DNA of 36,419 nucleotides. Source: Streptomyces sp. G-G2 (GTDB taxonomy: Bacteria; Actinomycetota; Actinomycetes; Streptomycetales; Streptomycetaceae). Under the pieces are notes generated by a model. The model saw only the letters and a program-made list of their open reading frames with translations. It was not told the DNA's origin and did not search any database. Made by a program: the position numbers and the translations under genes. Positions 1 to 7,941 of the stretch are shown in pieces. Position 1 is the first letter of the stretch; each line of letters begins with the position of its first letter. The stretch is taken from the NCBI RefSeq assembly GCF_030063135.1, contig NZ_JASISO010000064.1, positions 1 to 36,419 of the forward strand, written 5' to 3'.

Positions 1-123
1 ATCTGGTGCCGTGCATCGCAAGGCGGAGGATCGCCCGCCTACTGGACGTAATCGGGCGTTCCGACAACGCGGCGAGGTGCGGTACCAGGCGCCGCGAGCC
101 AGGCGGGACTTTCGAAACACGCA
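1..123. other. Intergenic stretch at window edge
   Basis: No open frame here has the third-position bias of a Streptomyces gene. The stretch holds several short complementary words around 23-40 and 84-101 and could fold. It resembles, from memory only, intergenic sequence that recurs in Streptomyces chromosomes. It lies downstream of the minus-strand membrane protein gene ending at 124, so it may include that gene's terminator. Confidence 0.4.
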
Positions 124-693
124 CTAGCGCCGACGCAGGTTCCGGTCCAGGATCGCCCGCAGCCCGTCGACGTCGGCCGGGGCCTGGATGCCCCGCTTGG
201 GCAGGACCGTGATGGCCACCGCCCCCTTGTCGTCGCTGAGCATGACGAACGACCCCGGGGTCTCCACGTACGTGGGCTGCGCGGCCCACCCGATACGCAT
301 CTCACTGGCGGCCGTGGTCACCCGGAGTCCGGAGTCGTCGACGAGGACCCGGGCCTCCCCGGTCTTCTCCATGTACGTGCCCAACGACCGCGCCAGCAGC
401 CAGGGCGTCAGCCGGGGGACGAACGGGGAGAGCCCCCACAGCGCCGCCCCGGCGGCGGCGAGGCCCACGGGCCGGCCCGTGACCTCCCCGTCCGCCGCCA
501 TCGCCAGTGCGCCGAACAGCACCAGCAGTGTCCCGAGGAAGGGATACAGCCAGCGCAGCCGCCGCCCCGCCGCCGTCGTGGCGGACCGGGCCCGGAGCGC
601 CTCGGCAAGCTCCGGCCGGGTCGTCAGGTAGACCAGTTCGACCACCTGACCACTCCGCGGTACCGCCTGGTCCGCATGCACATTCGTGTCCAT
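124..693 (-). CDS. YcxB-like membrane protein
   Basis: A 189-residue protein with two hydrophobic segments, about residues 49-67 (WLYPFLGTLLVLFGALAMAA) and 75-93. A soluble C-terminal part follows, with alternating strands such as RVLVDDSGLRVTT and SFVMLSDDKGAVAITVLPKR. Two membrane spans followed by a small beta-rich domain is the YcxB-like layout; the family has no established biochemical role. The chosen start is the ATG at 693, giving MDTNVHADQ; an in-frame ATG at 726 would add eleven residues without evident benefit. It ends just before the window-edge gap, and its start lies 35 bp downstream of the uppS stop, so it may be last in the recO-uppS transcript. Family assignment is by pattern and moderately sure; function is unknown. 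Confidence 0.75.
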   Translation of the reverse strand: MDTNVHADQAVPRSGQVVELVYLTTRPELAEALRARSATTAAGRRLRWLYPFLGTLLVLFGALAMAADGEVTGRPVGLAAAGAALWGLSPFVPRLTPWLLARSLGTYMEKTGEARVLVDDSGLRVTTAASEMRIGWAAQPTYVETPGSFVMLSDDKGAVAITVLPKRGIQAPADVDGLRAILDRNLRRR

Positions 694-728
694 GACAGCG
701 GACCCTACTCGGGGCGGCGGCGGCAAGA

Positions 729-1550
729 TCAGCTGGTGGGGCCTTCGCCCTGGTTCGGGACGGCTCCGCCGAAGCGGCGGTCGCGCTGGGCGTATTCCAG
801 GCAGGCCGCCCAGAGGTTACGGCGGTCGAAGTCCGGCCACAGCACGTCCTGGAAGACCATCTCGGCGTACGCGCTCTGCCAGAGCAGGTAGTTGGAGGTG
901 CGCTGCTCGCCGCTGGGGCGCAGGAAGAGGTCCACGTCCGGCATGTCCGGGTAGTACATGTACTTCGCGAAGGTCTTCTCGTTGACCTTCGACGGGTCGA
1001 GGCGGCCCGCCGCGACGTCCCGCGCGATGGCCTGCGCCGCGTCCGCGATCTCCGCGCGCCCGCCGTAGTTGACACAGAAGTACAGCGTCATCGCGTCGTT
1101 GTCGACGGTCTGCTCCTGCGCGACCTGGAGCTCCTGGACGACCGACTTCCACATCTTCGGCATGCGGCCGACCCAGCGGATGCGGATGCCCAGCTCGTTC
1201 ATCTCGTCGCGGCGGCGCCGGATGACGTCGCGGTTGAAGTTCATGAGGAAGCGCACCTCGTCGGGCGAGCGCTTCCAGTTCTCCGTCGAGAAGGCGTACA
1301 GGGAAAGGTTCTTGACGCCCATCTCCAGGCAGCCCTTGAGTACGTCGAGCACCACGCCCTCGCCGACCTTGTGACCCTCGGTGCGCGGCAGCCCGCGCTC
1401 CTTGGCCCAGCGGCCGTTGCCGTCCATCACGACAGCGACGTGGTTCGGGACCAGCTCGCCGGGGATCTTCGGCGGGCGCGCACCGGACGGGTGCGGCTCA
1501 GGAACCTTGTACTCCCTGCGAGAGCGTCCCAGAATCCCGCGTCGTGCCAT
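729..1550 (-). CDS. uppS: Isoprenyl transferase (undecaprenyl diphosphate synthase)
   Basis: A 273-residue cis-prenyltransferase that adds isopentenyl diphosphate units to an allylic diphosphate to build the polyprenyl carrier for peptidoglycan synthesis; it acts at the cytoplasmic face of the membrane. The signature VVMDGNGRWAKERG lies near residues 40-53, with the catalytic Asp of DGNGRW at about 43. YAFSTENWKRS follows near 85-95, and the C-terminal substrate-binding block DLFLRPSGEQRTSNYLLW is intact. The N-terminus has about 35 basic and proline-rich residues before the fold, usual for actinobacterial members. It starts 11 bp after the recO stop, so the two are probably one transcript. 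Streptomyces usually carry more than one cis-prenyltransferase, and chain length cannot be read from sequence. Confidence 0.95.
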   Translation of the reverse strand: MARRGILGRSRREYKVPEPHPSGARPPKIPGELVPNHVAVVMDGNGRWAKERGLPRTEGHKVGEGVVLDVLKGCLEMGVKNLSLYAFSTENWKRSPDEVRFLMNFNRDVIRRRRDEMNELGIRIRWVGRMPKMWKSVVQELQVAQEQTVDNDAMTLYFCVNYGGRAEIADAAQAIARDVAAGRLDPSKVNEKTFAKYMYYPDMPDVDLFLRPSGEQRTSNYLLWQSAYAEMVFQDVLWPDFDRRNLWAACLEYAQRDRRFGGAVPNQGEGPTS

Positions 1551-1561
1551 GTCCCCAGCTC

Positions 1562-2308
1562 CTATTTCTCGACGTAACGCAGGGAGCGTAGCCCCCGCTC
1601 CAGATGCCAGTGCAAATACGCGGAGACGAGTCCGCTCCCCTCCCGCACGTGGCGCGCCTCGCAGGCGTCCGCGTGGGCCCAGTCACCGGTCAGCAGCGAG
1701 CTGAGCAGCCCGATGGCCTCCGACGAGGGTACGACGCTGCCGGGGACGCGGCAGTCCCCGCAGACCACTCCGCCCGCGCCGACGGAGAAGTGCCGGTTGG
1801 GGCCGTGGATCCCGCACTTCGCGCAGTCCGTGAAGCTGGGCGCGTAACCGTTGACGGCGAGGGAGCGCAGGAGGAAGGCGTCGAGGATGAGGTTCGGCGC
1901 GTGCTCGCCGCGCGAGAGGGTGCGCAGGGCGCCGACGAGCAGCAGGTACTGCTGGACGGCGGGCTCGCCCTCCTGCTCGGTGAACCGCTCGGCGGTCTCC
2001 AGCATCGCGGTGCCGGCGGTGTAGCGGGCGTAGTCCACGACGATGCCGTTGCCGTACGGGGCGATGATCTCGGTCTGGGTGCACAGCGGCAGGCTACGGC
2101 CGACGAGGTCGCTGCCGCGGGCGAAGAACTGCACGTCGGCGTGGGAGAAGGGTTCCAGCCCGGCGCCGAACTTCGACTTCGTCCTGCGCACCCCGCGGGC
2201 CACGGCCCGGACCCGGCCGTGGCCACGGGTCAGGAGCGTGATGATGCGGTCCGCCTCACCCAGCTTCTGGGTGCGCAGCACGATGCCGTCGTCGCGGAAC
2301 AGACTCAT
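1562..2308 (-). CDS. recO: DNA repair protein RecO
   Basis: A 248-residue RecO, the mediator that works with RecR (and RecF) to load RecA on SSB-coated single strands and to anneal strands. The N-terminal OB-fold begins MSLFRDDGIVLRTQKLGEAD, a nearly invariant actinobacterial RecO start. A helical domain follows. A four-cysteine zinc site is visible in CAKCGIHGPNRHF and, about twelve residues on, CGDC. The open frame runs much further upstream, but that extension is repetitive (RTSSHRMSSHRTSSHRT) and is the antisense of the permease 3' repeats, so the ATG at 2308 is used. It precedes uppS by 11 bp. A strong terminator (2350-2389) separates it from the upstream permease, so it probably has its own promoter in the roughly 40 bp between. 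Confidence 0.93.
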   Translation of the reverse strand: MSLFRDDGIVLRTQKLGEADRIITLLTRGHGRVRAVARGVRRTKSKFGAGLEPFSHADVQFFARGSDLVGRSLPLCTQTEIIAPYGNGIVVDYARYTAGTAMLETAERFTEQEGEPAVQQYLLLVGALRTLSRGEHAPNLILDAFLLRSLAVNGYAPSFTDCAKCGIHGPNRHFSVGAGGVVCGDCRVPGSVVPSSEAIGLLSSLLTGDWAHADACEARHVREGSGLVSAYLHWHLERGLRSLRYVEK

Positions 2309-2349
2309 GGGCCCATTGTCCCGTACGGCGCCGACAGCCCGGGGACGGC

Positions 2350-2389
2350 GACGTCCCCGGACCGGACGGGGGCCCGGTCCGGGGACGTC
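2350..2389 (-). terminator. Terminator after the NCS2 permease
   Basis: A 16-bp perfect inverted repeat (2350-2365 with 2374-2389; arm core ACGTCCCCGGACCGG) with an 8-nt loop begins 13 bp past the permease stop. There is no long T-run, as is usual in Streptomyces. It should insulate recO-uppS from permease transcription. Confidence 0.85.
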
Positions 2390-2402
2390 TCCCGGGGAGG
2401 AA

Positions 2403-3956
2403 TCAGAGGGTCGGCGCCGGAGCGCTCTCGTCCTTGACGGGCTGGTGCGGTACGACCGCGTCCGGTGCGGCCTCGTCCGGTGCGAGCTCGTCCGGTGCGA
2501 GCTCATCCGGTGCGAGCTCGTTCTGTACGACCTCGTCCGGTGCGGCCACGTCCGGCAGGACGGGGGCGGCGGCCATCGGGACGGCGGCGTGCGGGTCGCC
2601 CTTCGGGAGGCCGTTGAAGAGCAGGTTGAGCACGATGGCGGCGGTGGCACCGAGGGTGACGCCGCTGTTGAGGAGCGAGGAGGCGTCCACACTCATGTGC
2701 TTCTCGAAGAAGGCCGGGACGGTGGCCGGGAAGAGTGCGAAGGCGAGCGAGACACCGACGATCAGCGCGTTCTTCTCCTCCTTCAGGTCCACCTTGCCGA
2801 GGGTCTGGATACCGGCGAGGGCGACCATGCCGAACATCACGGTGGCCGCGCCGCCCAGGACGCCGGGCGGGATCGCCGCGACGATGGCCGCGGCCTTCGG
2901 CAGTAGACCCAGGATGATCATGATCACGCCCGCGGCGACCACCACGAAGCGGCTCTTGACCTTGGTGACCCTGACCAGCCCGACGTTCTCGGCGAAGGCC
3001 ACGTACGGGAAGGAGTTCAGCAGACCGCCGATCGCGGTGGCCGCGCCGTCGGCCCGCAGGGCCCGGGCCACGGTCTCGCTGTCGATGTCCTTGCCGACGA
3101 TCTCACCGACCGCGTAGGTGTCACCCGTCGTCTCGACCATGGTGATCAGCATGACGATCAGCATGAGGAGGATCGGGAACCACTCGAACTTCGGGGCGCC
3201 GAAGTGGAAGGGGGTGGTGACCCCGATCCAGGACGAGCCGCTCACGGCGCCGAACTTCGCGTCACCGAGGGCGAAGGCGACGAGGGTGCCGCCGACCAGG
3301 CCCAGCAGGACCGCGATGCTGGACAGGAAGGGCTTGCCCAGCCGCATCACGACCAGGACGAAGAGCATCGTCCCAGCGGCGTAGGCCAGCTGCGTGGGGT
3401 CGCCGCCGTCGCCGACCAGCGGGGCACCGCCGACCACGTCCTTGAGCGCGACCGGCAGCAGGACGATGCCGAGGATCGTGATCACCGTGCCGGTGACCAC
3501 GGGCGGGAACAGCGACATCACGATGCGGAACACGCGGGCCGGCATCCAGGCGAAGGCGAAGGTCGCGATGCCCGCGGTGATGACCGCGCCGTAGATCACC
3601 AGCAGAGCGGCCGTTCCGCCGCCCGCGCCCAGTCCGATGGCGATCATCGGGGACACGGCGGTGAAGGTGACGCCCTGGATGATCGGCAGCCGGGCGCCGA
3701 TCCGGCCGATCCCCCAGGCCTGGATGATCGAGGCGATGCCGCAGGTGAAGAGGTCCGCGTTGATCAGGTAGACCAACTGCTCGGGGGTGAGCTTGAGTGC
3801 GCTGCCGACGAGGATCGGGACGATCACCGCGCCTGCGTAGAACGCGAGTACGTGCTGGAAGCCGTACAGCGCGAGCTTGGGGAGGGGGAGCACCTCGTCG
3901 ACCGGGTGCGTGCTCTGCTGTCCGTTGGCGGAAAGCCGGGCGGCGACACGTGCCAT
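2403..3956 (-). CDS. NCS2-family nucleobase (xanthine/uracil-type) permease
   Basis: A 517-residue polytopic membrane protein of the nucleobase:cation symporter-2 family, which imports purines or pyrimidines with H+ or Na+. Family features are the N-terminal GFQHVLAFYAGAVIVPILVG, the IIQAWGIGRIGARLPIIQG segment and the ETTGDTYAVGE motif preceding the substrate site. About a dozen hydrophobic segments follow the family order. The ATG at 3956 is preceded by AAGGCAGAG; a TTG at 3974 in the same frame is less likely. The last 60 or so residues are unusual: a soluble acidic tail with pentapeptide repeats (APDEL/APDEA), encoded by a 15-bp DNA repeat at 2461-2550. Substrate cannot be assigned from sequence; the QGVTF and NVGLVRVT segments suit the uracil/xanthine branch. 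It is followed by a strong terminator. Confidence 0.9.
   Translation of the reverse strand: MARVAARLSANGQQSTHPVDEVLPLPKLALYGFQHVLAFYAGAVIVPILVGSALKLTPEQLVYLINADLFTCGIASIIQAWGIGRIGARLPIIQGVTFTAVSPMIAIGLGAGGGTAALLVIYGAVITAGIATFAFAWMPARVFRIVMSLFPPVVTGTVITILGIVLLPVALKDVVGGAPLVGDGGDPTQLAYAAGTMLFVLVVMRLGKPFLSSIAVLLGLVGGTLVAFALGDAKFGAVSGSSWIGVTTPFHFGAPKFEWFPILLMLIVMLITMVETTGDTYAVGEIVGKDIDSETVARALRADGAATAIGGLLNSFPYVAFAENVGLVRVTKVKSRFVVVAAGVIMIILGLLPKAAAIVAAIPPGVLGGAATVMFGMVALAGIQTLGKVDLKEEKNALIVGVSLAFALFPATVPAFFEKHMSVDASSLLNSGVTLGATAAIVLNLLFNGLPKGDPHAAVPMAAAPVLPDVAAPDEVVQNELAPDELAPDELAPDEAAPDAVVPHQPVKDESAPAPTL
2461..2550. repeat. 15-bp tandem repeats inside the permease gene
   Basis: Six units of 15 bp, consensus on the plus strand TCCGGTGCGAGCTCG, run head to tail. 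Four are near-identical; the fifth (2521-2535) and sixth are diverged. Because the unit is five codons, copy-number changes keep the frame. On the coding strand they give APDEL/APDEA pentapeptides in the permease tail. Confidence 0.9.
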
Positions 3957-4358
3957 CTCTGCCTTGCCCTTCAAGAGGTAGGTAAGCGAGAGGAGATCTG
4001 GTTATCCCTGGTCGAAGTGGGTCGTGAGCCCGTTGATCCGCCAGGGTTGGCAGTACTTCACGTGAATCGAAGCCGTGGATTGTTACCGGCGGCGCCTCGT
4101 CGTGTGACCGGAATTGAACGCCCGTGGGGGGCTTCACAGATATCGTCGACTTCTACAAATTGTTGACGCTCTGTGAACCCATCTCAGGATGTTCCTCCAA
4201 TGGCGCGCGCCCCGACATGGGAGTACGCCGATCCCCCGCGCAAGCGCCTCCTTTGCGGTGCACGCCTGCTAAACCAGACCTGTGGCCACTCCGTTGACGT
4301 GCTGGAACGGTGGGTTCTGCTGATTGCTCACCGCAAATCCAGAGCCCTCCGAACACCT

Positions 4359-4380
4359 GTCCACTTGGTGGATAGACCAA
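4359..4380. promoter_or_regulatory. Overlapping operator-like palindromes
   Basis: Two palindromes overlap: TCCAC-TTG-GTGGA (4360-4372) and TTGGT-GGATAG-ACCAA (4365-4380). The second has the TTGGT/ACCAA half-sites common among GntR-family operators. No intact gene lies next to it. A 20-codon minus-strand frame starts 34 bp beyond it, at 4331. The operator reading is inference. Confidence 0.35.
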
Positions 4381-4545
4381 CCCCGGAGGGATCACCACCA
4401 CGCATCTGACGACACCTCTCAGCCACGCGGGAGGCCAGATTGTTACGTGGCGGGAGGTCGCGGCTGCGCCGCGGGGGCGGGGCGCGGCTGCGCCACGCGG
4501 GCGTGACTTCGCGCTTCCGGGGTCGGGGTCGTGCCCGGGGGCTGC

Positions 4546-4692
4546 CCCATGACCCGGGACCGCGTGGAGCGGCCGGGGCCCGGGAGGCGGCGAACAGCCC
4601 CAGGCGACAGGCGCGCACGATCGCCGTGATGGGTGGCGGCCGTCTCGGCGGGCGGCGGACCGGCCGTGGCCGGGCATAAGCCGCCACCCATC
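4546..4692. repeat. Diverged inverted duplication, left arm
   Basis: Read on the minus strand, this segment resembles 4933-5088 on the plus strand. Shared blocks are GGCGGCTTATGCCC, CCACGGCCGGTCCGCCG, TGTCGCCTG, GGCTGTTCGCCG and a terminal CCCGGGTCATGGG, in the same order with small insertions and deletions. The outer end of this arm also has its own 13-bp perfect inverted repeat, GATGGGTGGCGGC at 4628-4640 with its complement at 4680-4692. Confidence 0.7.
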
Positions 4693-4932
4693 GCTACACA
4701 GTCGCGGTCGGCAGGCGACTGCGGTCCGTCATGGGCTCACACGACGGCCCAGCCGAAGTAGGAGCAGGTCAAGACGCCGACTGACCCACGATGGGTGAGG
4801 CAGATACCCACAAAAGGGGCATCGAGTCGGTTCGTTGAGTGTCGGATGGCGCTTGACCCGACTTCACGCTCATCCCACGGTCTTTCATCCCACCCACAGC
4901 CCGCAGACGCCCGCCCGCCGCCACTGTGGAGT

Positions 4933-5088
4933 GATGGATGGCGGCTTATGCCCAGCCACGGCCGGTCCGCCGGCCGCCGAGACGACCGCGACCGTGTAGC
5001 GATCTGCCCGCGTGCTTGTCGCCTGCGGCTTGTGGCTGTTCGCCGTCTCTGAGGCCCCGGCGCACGGTCGGAGCTCCCGGGTCATGGG
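4933..5088. repeat. Diverged inverted duplication, right arm
   Basis: The partner of 4546-4692 in inverted orientation, separated from it by 240 bp. It lies downstream of the minus-strand TerB-like gene (stop 5106), ending 18 bp from it. The spacer includes another small inverted repeat, CAGTCGC (4699-4705) with GCGACTG (4715-4721). No coding capacity is apparent. Confidence 0.7.
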
Positions 5089-5105
5089 AGCCCTCCCCCC
5101 GGCCC

Positions 5106-5810
5106 CTACCAGGAGCCCGTCGCTCGGACGCCCGCCAGCAGGCGGGAGATTTCGTCGCCGTCAAGGTGGAGGGCCGCGCCCACCGTGGCCAGGACTTCTC
5201 GCTCGGCCGGGATGTACGGGCCGTCCGCGAGGGCGATGCGGGCGGCCTGGAGCAGCAGGGACTCCCGGCCGGGGCCGGCCAGGTGCGGGGCCAGCGGCTC
5301 CAGGGCCTCGTGCAGCTCGATCGAGAGGGCCGCTCCGCAGCACTCCGGGCCGTCGTAGAGGCCCAGGCGCCCCTCGTCGGTGCCCAGCGCCTCGACCAGG
5401 GCCTCCAGCTGCTCCTCCGTACAGTCCTGGAAGCCCGCCGCCCGTACGGCGCTCACAGCGGCCTCCAGGGCGCTGGGCGAGGACGTACCGCCCGCCGCGA
5501 GCACGGCGAGGGTGACTGTGTGCACGGCGTCCCGCAGCATCGCCGAGAAGCGGGTCGTGGTCGGGTGGTCGAGGACGTCCGTGTCGAAACGGTCGTGGCA
5601 GCCCGCGCACTCGACGACGGGGCCGACGGTGCCGCGCGGCAGCAGTGGTACGCCGAGGACGGTGAACCGCCGACGGCCGGTGCGGCGCCGGTAGTTGCGG
5701 TCACCCCCGCACCCCGGGCAGAAGAAGTCTCCGTCACCCACGGTGCTCCAGGTGGTACGGATGCCCCACGCCGTCAGCTTCCGGCCGGTCCCACCCCGAA
5801 CTGGCAGCAC
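5106..5810 (-). CDS. Zinc-ribbon TerB-family protein
   Basis: A 234-residue soluble protein in two parts. Residues about 25-80 form a zinc-ribbon-like module with two Cys pairs, FFCPGCGGDRNYRRR and VECAGCHDRFD. The rest is helical with the acidic pattern of TerB-like domains (IALADGPYIPAEREVLATVGAALHLDGDEISRLLAG resembles the DGxIxxxExxxL metal-binding helix pair). TerB-like proteins are linked to tellurite resistance and membrane stress, but solitary copies in actinomycetes have no proven role. The start is the GTG at 5810, preceded by GGAGG with 6-nt spacing; the frame extends to 5903 but without a better site. No other ter genes are nearby, so a tellurite-operon role is not supported. Confidence 0.8.
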   Translation of the reverse strand: MLPVRGGTGRKLTAWGIRTTWSTVGDGDFFCPGCGGDRNYRRRTGRRRFTVLGVPLLPRGTVGPVVECAGCHDRFDTDVLDHPTTTRFSAMLRDAVHTVTLAVLAAGGTSSPSALEAAVSAVRAAGFQDCTEEQLEALVEALGTDEGRLGLYDGPECCGAALSIELHEALEPLAPHLAGPGRESLLLQAARIALADGPYIPAEREVLATVGAALHLDGDEISRLLAGVRATGSW

Positions 5811-6006
5811 GTCGCACCTCCGTAACGTTCCGGCAACATCGCCGGGTTGGCGTGATGTTAGCCACATCGGTGAGCATGCGTCAGTCGTGTGACAAGACAA
5901 CATCGGTCGAACGCGTGAGTTGGCCGAACTGCGCCCCCGGTTTTCCCGGTCCGTTCCGCCCGGTTCCTCCCTCGTACGAGGGACCCGGCCACCCCCCCGA
6001 ACGCGA

Positions 6007-6046
6007 CGGAGCCCCGTCCCTCGCTCTCGCGCGGGACGGGGCTCCG
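6007..6046 (-). terminator. leuA terminator
   Basis: A 14-bp perfect inverted repeat (CGGAGCCCCGTCCC at 6007-6020, complement at 6033-6046) with a 12-nt loop, 23 bp beyond the leuA stop. It also shields the downstream TerB-like gene. Confidence 0.88.
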
Positions 6047-6068
6047 GCCGTCAGCGGTCCGTCGTCGG

Positions 6069-7841
6069 TCAGCGTCCCGCGCGGTTGACCGCGGAGATGA
6101 CCGCCTTCAGCGAGGCGCGCGTGGTGTTCGCGTCGATGCCGATGCCCCACAGCACGCGGCCGTCGATGGCGCACTCGATGTACGAGGCGGCCTGCGCGGA
6201 CGCGCCCTCGCTCATCGTGTGCTCCGTGTAGTCCAGCAGCCGGGCGTCGATGCCGATCGCGGCCAGCGCGGCGAAGAAGGCCGAGATCGGGCCGTTGCCG
6301 GTGCCCTCCAGTACGGTCTCGACGCCGTCGACGACCGCTTCGACGGTCAGCGTGTCGGTGCCGTCCGCGTCGGTGGCCGTCTGGCCCGAGCGCAGCTGGA
6401 TGCGGCCCCAACGGGCGTCCGCGTTCGCACGGTTGGGCAGGTACTCGTCCTCGAAGATGGACCAGATCGCCTTCGGCGTGACCTCGCCGCCCTCGGCGTC
6501 GGTCTTGGCCTGGATGATCCGCGAGAACTCGATCTGCATGCGGCGCGGCAGGTCCAGCTTGTGCTCGTTCTTCAGGACGTACGCGATCCCGCCCTTGCCG
6601 GACTGCGAGTTGACCCGGATGACCGCCTCGTAGGAGCGGCCGACGTCCTTCGGGTCGATCGGCAGGTAGGGCACCGCCCACTCGATGTCATCCACCGTCT
6701 TGCCCTGGGCGGCCGCGTCGGCCTCCATGGCGTCGAAGCCCTTCTTGATGGCGTCCTGGTGGGAGCCGGAGAAGGACGTGTAGACCAGGTCGCCCGCGTA
6801 GGGGTGGCGCGGGTGGATCTCCATCTGGTTGCAGTACTCGGAGGTGCGGCGGATCTCGTCGATCTGGGAGAAGTCCAGCTCCGGGTCCACGCCCTGCGAG
6901 AACAGGTTCATGCCCAGGGTGACCAGGTCGACGTTGCCCGTGCGCTCGCCCTGCCCGAACAGGCAGCCCTCGACGCGGTCGGCGCCCGCCATGACGGCCA
7001 GTTCGGCGGCGGCGACGGCGGTGCCGCGGTCGTTGTGGGGGTGGACGGAGATGCAGACGTGCGCGCGGCGGGTCAGGTTGCGGGCCATCCACTCGAAGCG
7101 GTCCGCGTGGGTCGAGGGCGTGGAGCGCTCGATCGTCGCGGGCAGGTTCAGGATGATCTCGCGGCCCTCGCCCGGCTGCCAGACGTCACAGACGGCCTCG
7201 CAGACCTCCAGGGCGAAGTCCAGCTCGGTGTCGGTGAAGATCTCCGGGCTGTACTGGTAGCCGAAGACGGTCTCCTCGCCCAGGATCTTCTCGGCGTACT
7301 CCATGACCAGGCGGGTGCCGTCGACGGCGATCTGCTTGATCTGCTCCTTGGAGCCGCGGAAGACGACCCGGCGGAAGGTCGGCGCGGTGGCGTTGTACAG
7401 GTGGACGGTGGCGCGCTTGGCGCCGACCAGCGACTCGACGGTGCGCTCGATCAGGTCCTCGCGGGCCTGGGTCAGTACCGAGATGGTGACGTCATCGGGG
7501 ATGGCGCCCTCTTCGATGATGGAGCGTACGAAGTTGAAGTCGGTCTCGCCCGAGGACGGGAAGCCGACCTCGATCTCCTTGAAGCCCATGCGCACCAGCA
7601 GGTCGAACATCTCGCGCTTGCGGGCGGGGCTCATCGGGTCGATCAGGGCCTGGTTGCCGTCGCGCAGGTCGGTGGACAGCCAGCGGGGCGCCTTGGTGAC
7701 CCGGGCGTCGGGCCACGTGCGGTCGGGGATGTCCACCTGGTCGTACGGGGCGTACTTGTGGATCGGCATGCCGGAGGCGCGCTGCGTGTGCGTGGCGTTG
7801 GTGATGGGGGTGGGTCGTCCCGCAAAAATGTGCTGAGTCAT
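6069..7841 (-). CDS. leuA: 2-isopropylmalate synthase
   Basis: A 590-residue LeuA that condenses acetyl-CoA with 2-ketoisovalerate, the first committed step of leucine synthesis. The HMGL-type TIM barrel is clear: STDLRDGNQALIDPMSP carries the metal and catalytic residues near the N-terminus. The second metal-binding block is in CISVHPHNDRGTAVAAAELAVMAGADRVEGCLFGQGERTGN. A C-terminal LeuA dimer/allosteric domain (about residues 450-590) contains the region for leucine feedback. Length suits the longer actinobacterial type. The ATG at 7841 has GAGGAG upstream and begins MTQHIFAGRPTP; the frame extending to 8000 is not used because it overlaps a leader peptide in another frame. It is a single gene between a leader attenuator and a terminator, apart from leuBCD. 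Confidence 0.96.
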   Translation of the reverse strand: MTQHIFAGRPTPITNATHTQRASGMPIHKYAPYDQVDIPDRTWPDARVTKAPRWLSTDLRDGNQALIDPMSPARKREMFDLLVRMGFKEIEVGFPSSGETDFNFVRSIIEEGAIPDDVTISVLTQAREDLIERTVESLVGAKRATVHLYNATAPTFRRVVFRGSKEQIKQIAVDGTRLVMEYAEKILGEETVFGYQYSPEIFTDTELDFALEVCEAVCDVWQPGEGREIILNLPATIERSTPSTHADRFEWMARNLTRRAHVCISVHPHNDRGTAVAAAELAVMAGADRVEGCLFGQGERTGNVDLVTLGMNLFSQGVDPELDFSQIDEIRRTSEYCNQMEIHPRHPYAGDLVYTSFSGSHQDAIKKGFDAMEADAAAQGKTVDDIEWAVPYLPIDPKDVGRSYEAVIRVNSQSGKGGIAYVLKNEHKLDLPRRMQIEFSRIIQAKTDAEGGEVTPKAIWSIFEDEYLPNRANADARWGRIQLRSGQTATDADGTDTLTVEAVVDGVETVLEGTGNGPISAFFAALAAIGIDARLLDYTEHTMSEGASAQAASYIECAIDGRVLWGIGIDANTTRASLKAVISAVNRAGR

Positions 7842-7883
7842 GGCGTAGGGCTCCTCGCGTGTCCACGTGATGTTCGCTGGGAC

Positions 7884-7936
7884 GGCCGACAGGCAGTAAA
7901 ACCGCAACACCGGACTCCGCGGGGAGGGGGTCGGCC
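7884..7936 (-). promoter_or_regulatory. Candidate leuA attenuator structure
   Basis: Between the leader-peptide stop and leuA, GTCGGCC (7930-7936) pairs with GGCCGAC (7884-7890). Nested inside is a weaker minus-strand stem, CCGCG/TGCGG (7902-7922), directly followed by TTTT. These could be the switching helices of a transcription attenuator. Which is terminator and which antiterminator cannot be settled by eye. Confidence 0.5.
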
Positions 7937-7941
7937 TACGA

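Larger units (their letters stand above)
3957..5105. other. 1.15-kb gap without a convincing gene
   Basis: Between the permease start and the TerB-like gene no frame keeps Streptomyces third-position GC or a family motif. The first 240 bp are the permease leader, where I see no clear promoter or riboswitch fold. From 4160 to 4440 base composition is lower in GC and third-position bias is lost. A possible plus-strand frame from ATG 4200 to 4409 loses GC bias along its length, and a 20-codon minus-strand frame (4269-4331) is too short to judge. A weak sigma70-like pair, TTGACG (4163-4168) and CAGGAT (4185-4190), is seen. The second half is built of inverted repeats described separately. The gap looks like decayed sequence rather than an active locus. 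Confidence 0.6.

Noticed and set aside
1604..2437. Long plus-strand frame opposite recO
   Set aside because: Shadow frame of recO and its upstream region caused by high GC; the recO product is unmistakable.
2309..2692. N-terminal extension of recO with RTSSHR repeats
   Set aside because: It is the permease repeat read in antisense and crosses a strong terminator; RecO family proteins start at MSLFRDDG.
4200..4409. Plus-strand frame of about 70 codons in the 1.1-kb gap
   Set aside because: Third-position GC is high only at the beginning and falls away; no family motif; weak ribosome binding site.
5106..5810. Tellurite-resistance operon
   Set aside because: Only one TerB-like gene, no terC/D/Z neighbours; the methyltransferase at 10620 is TehB-like but distant and unlinked.
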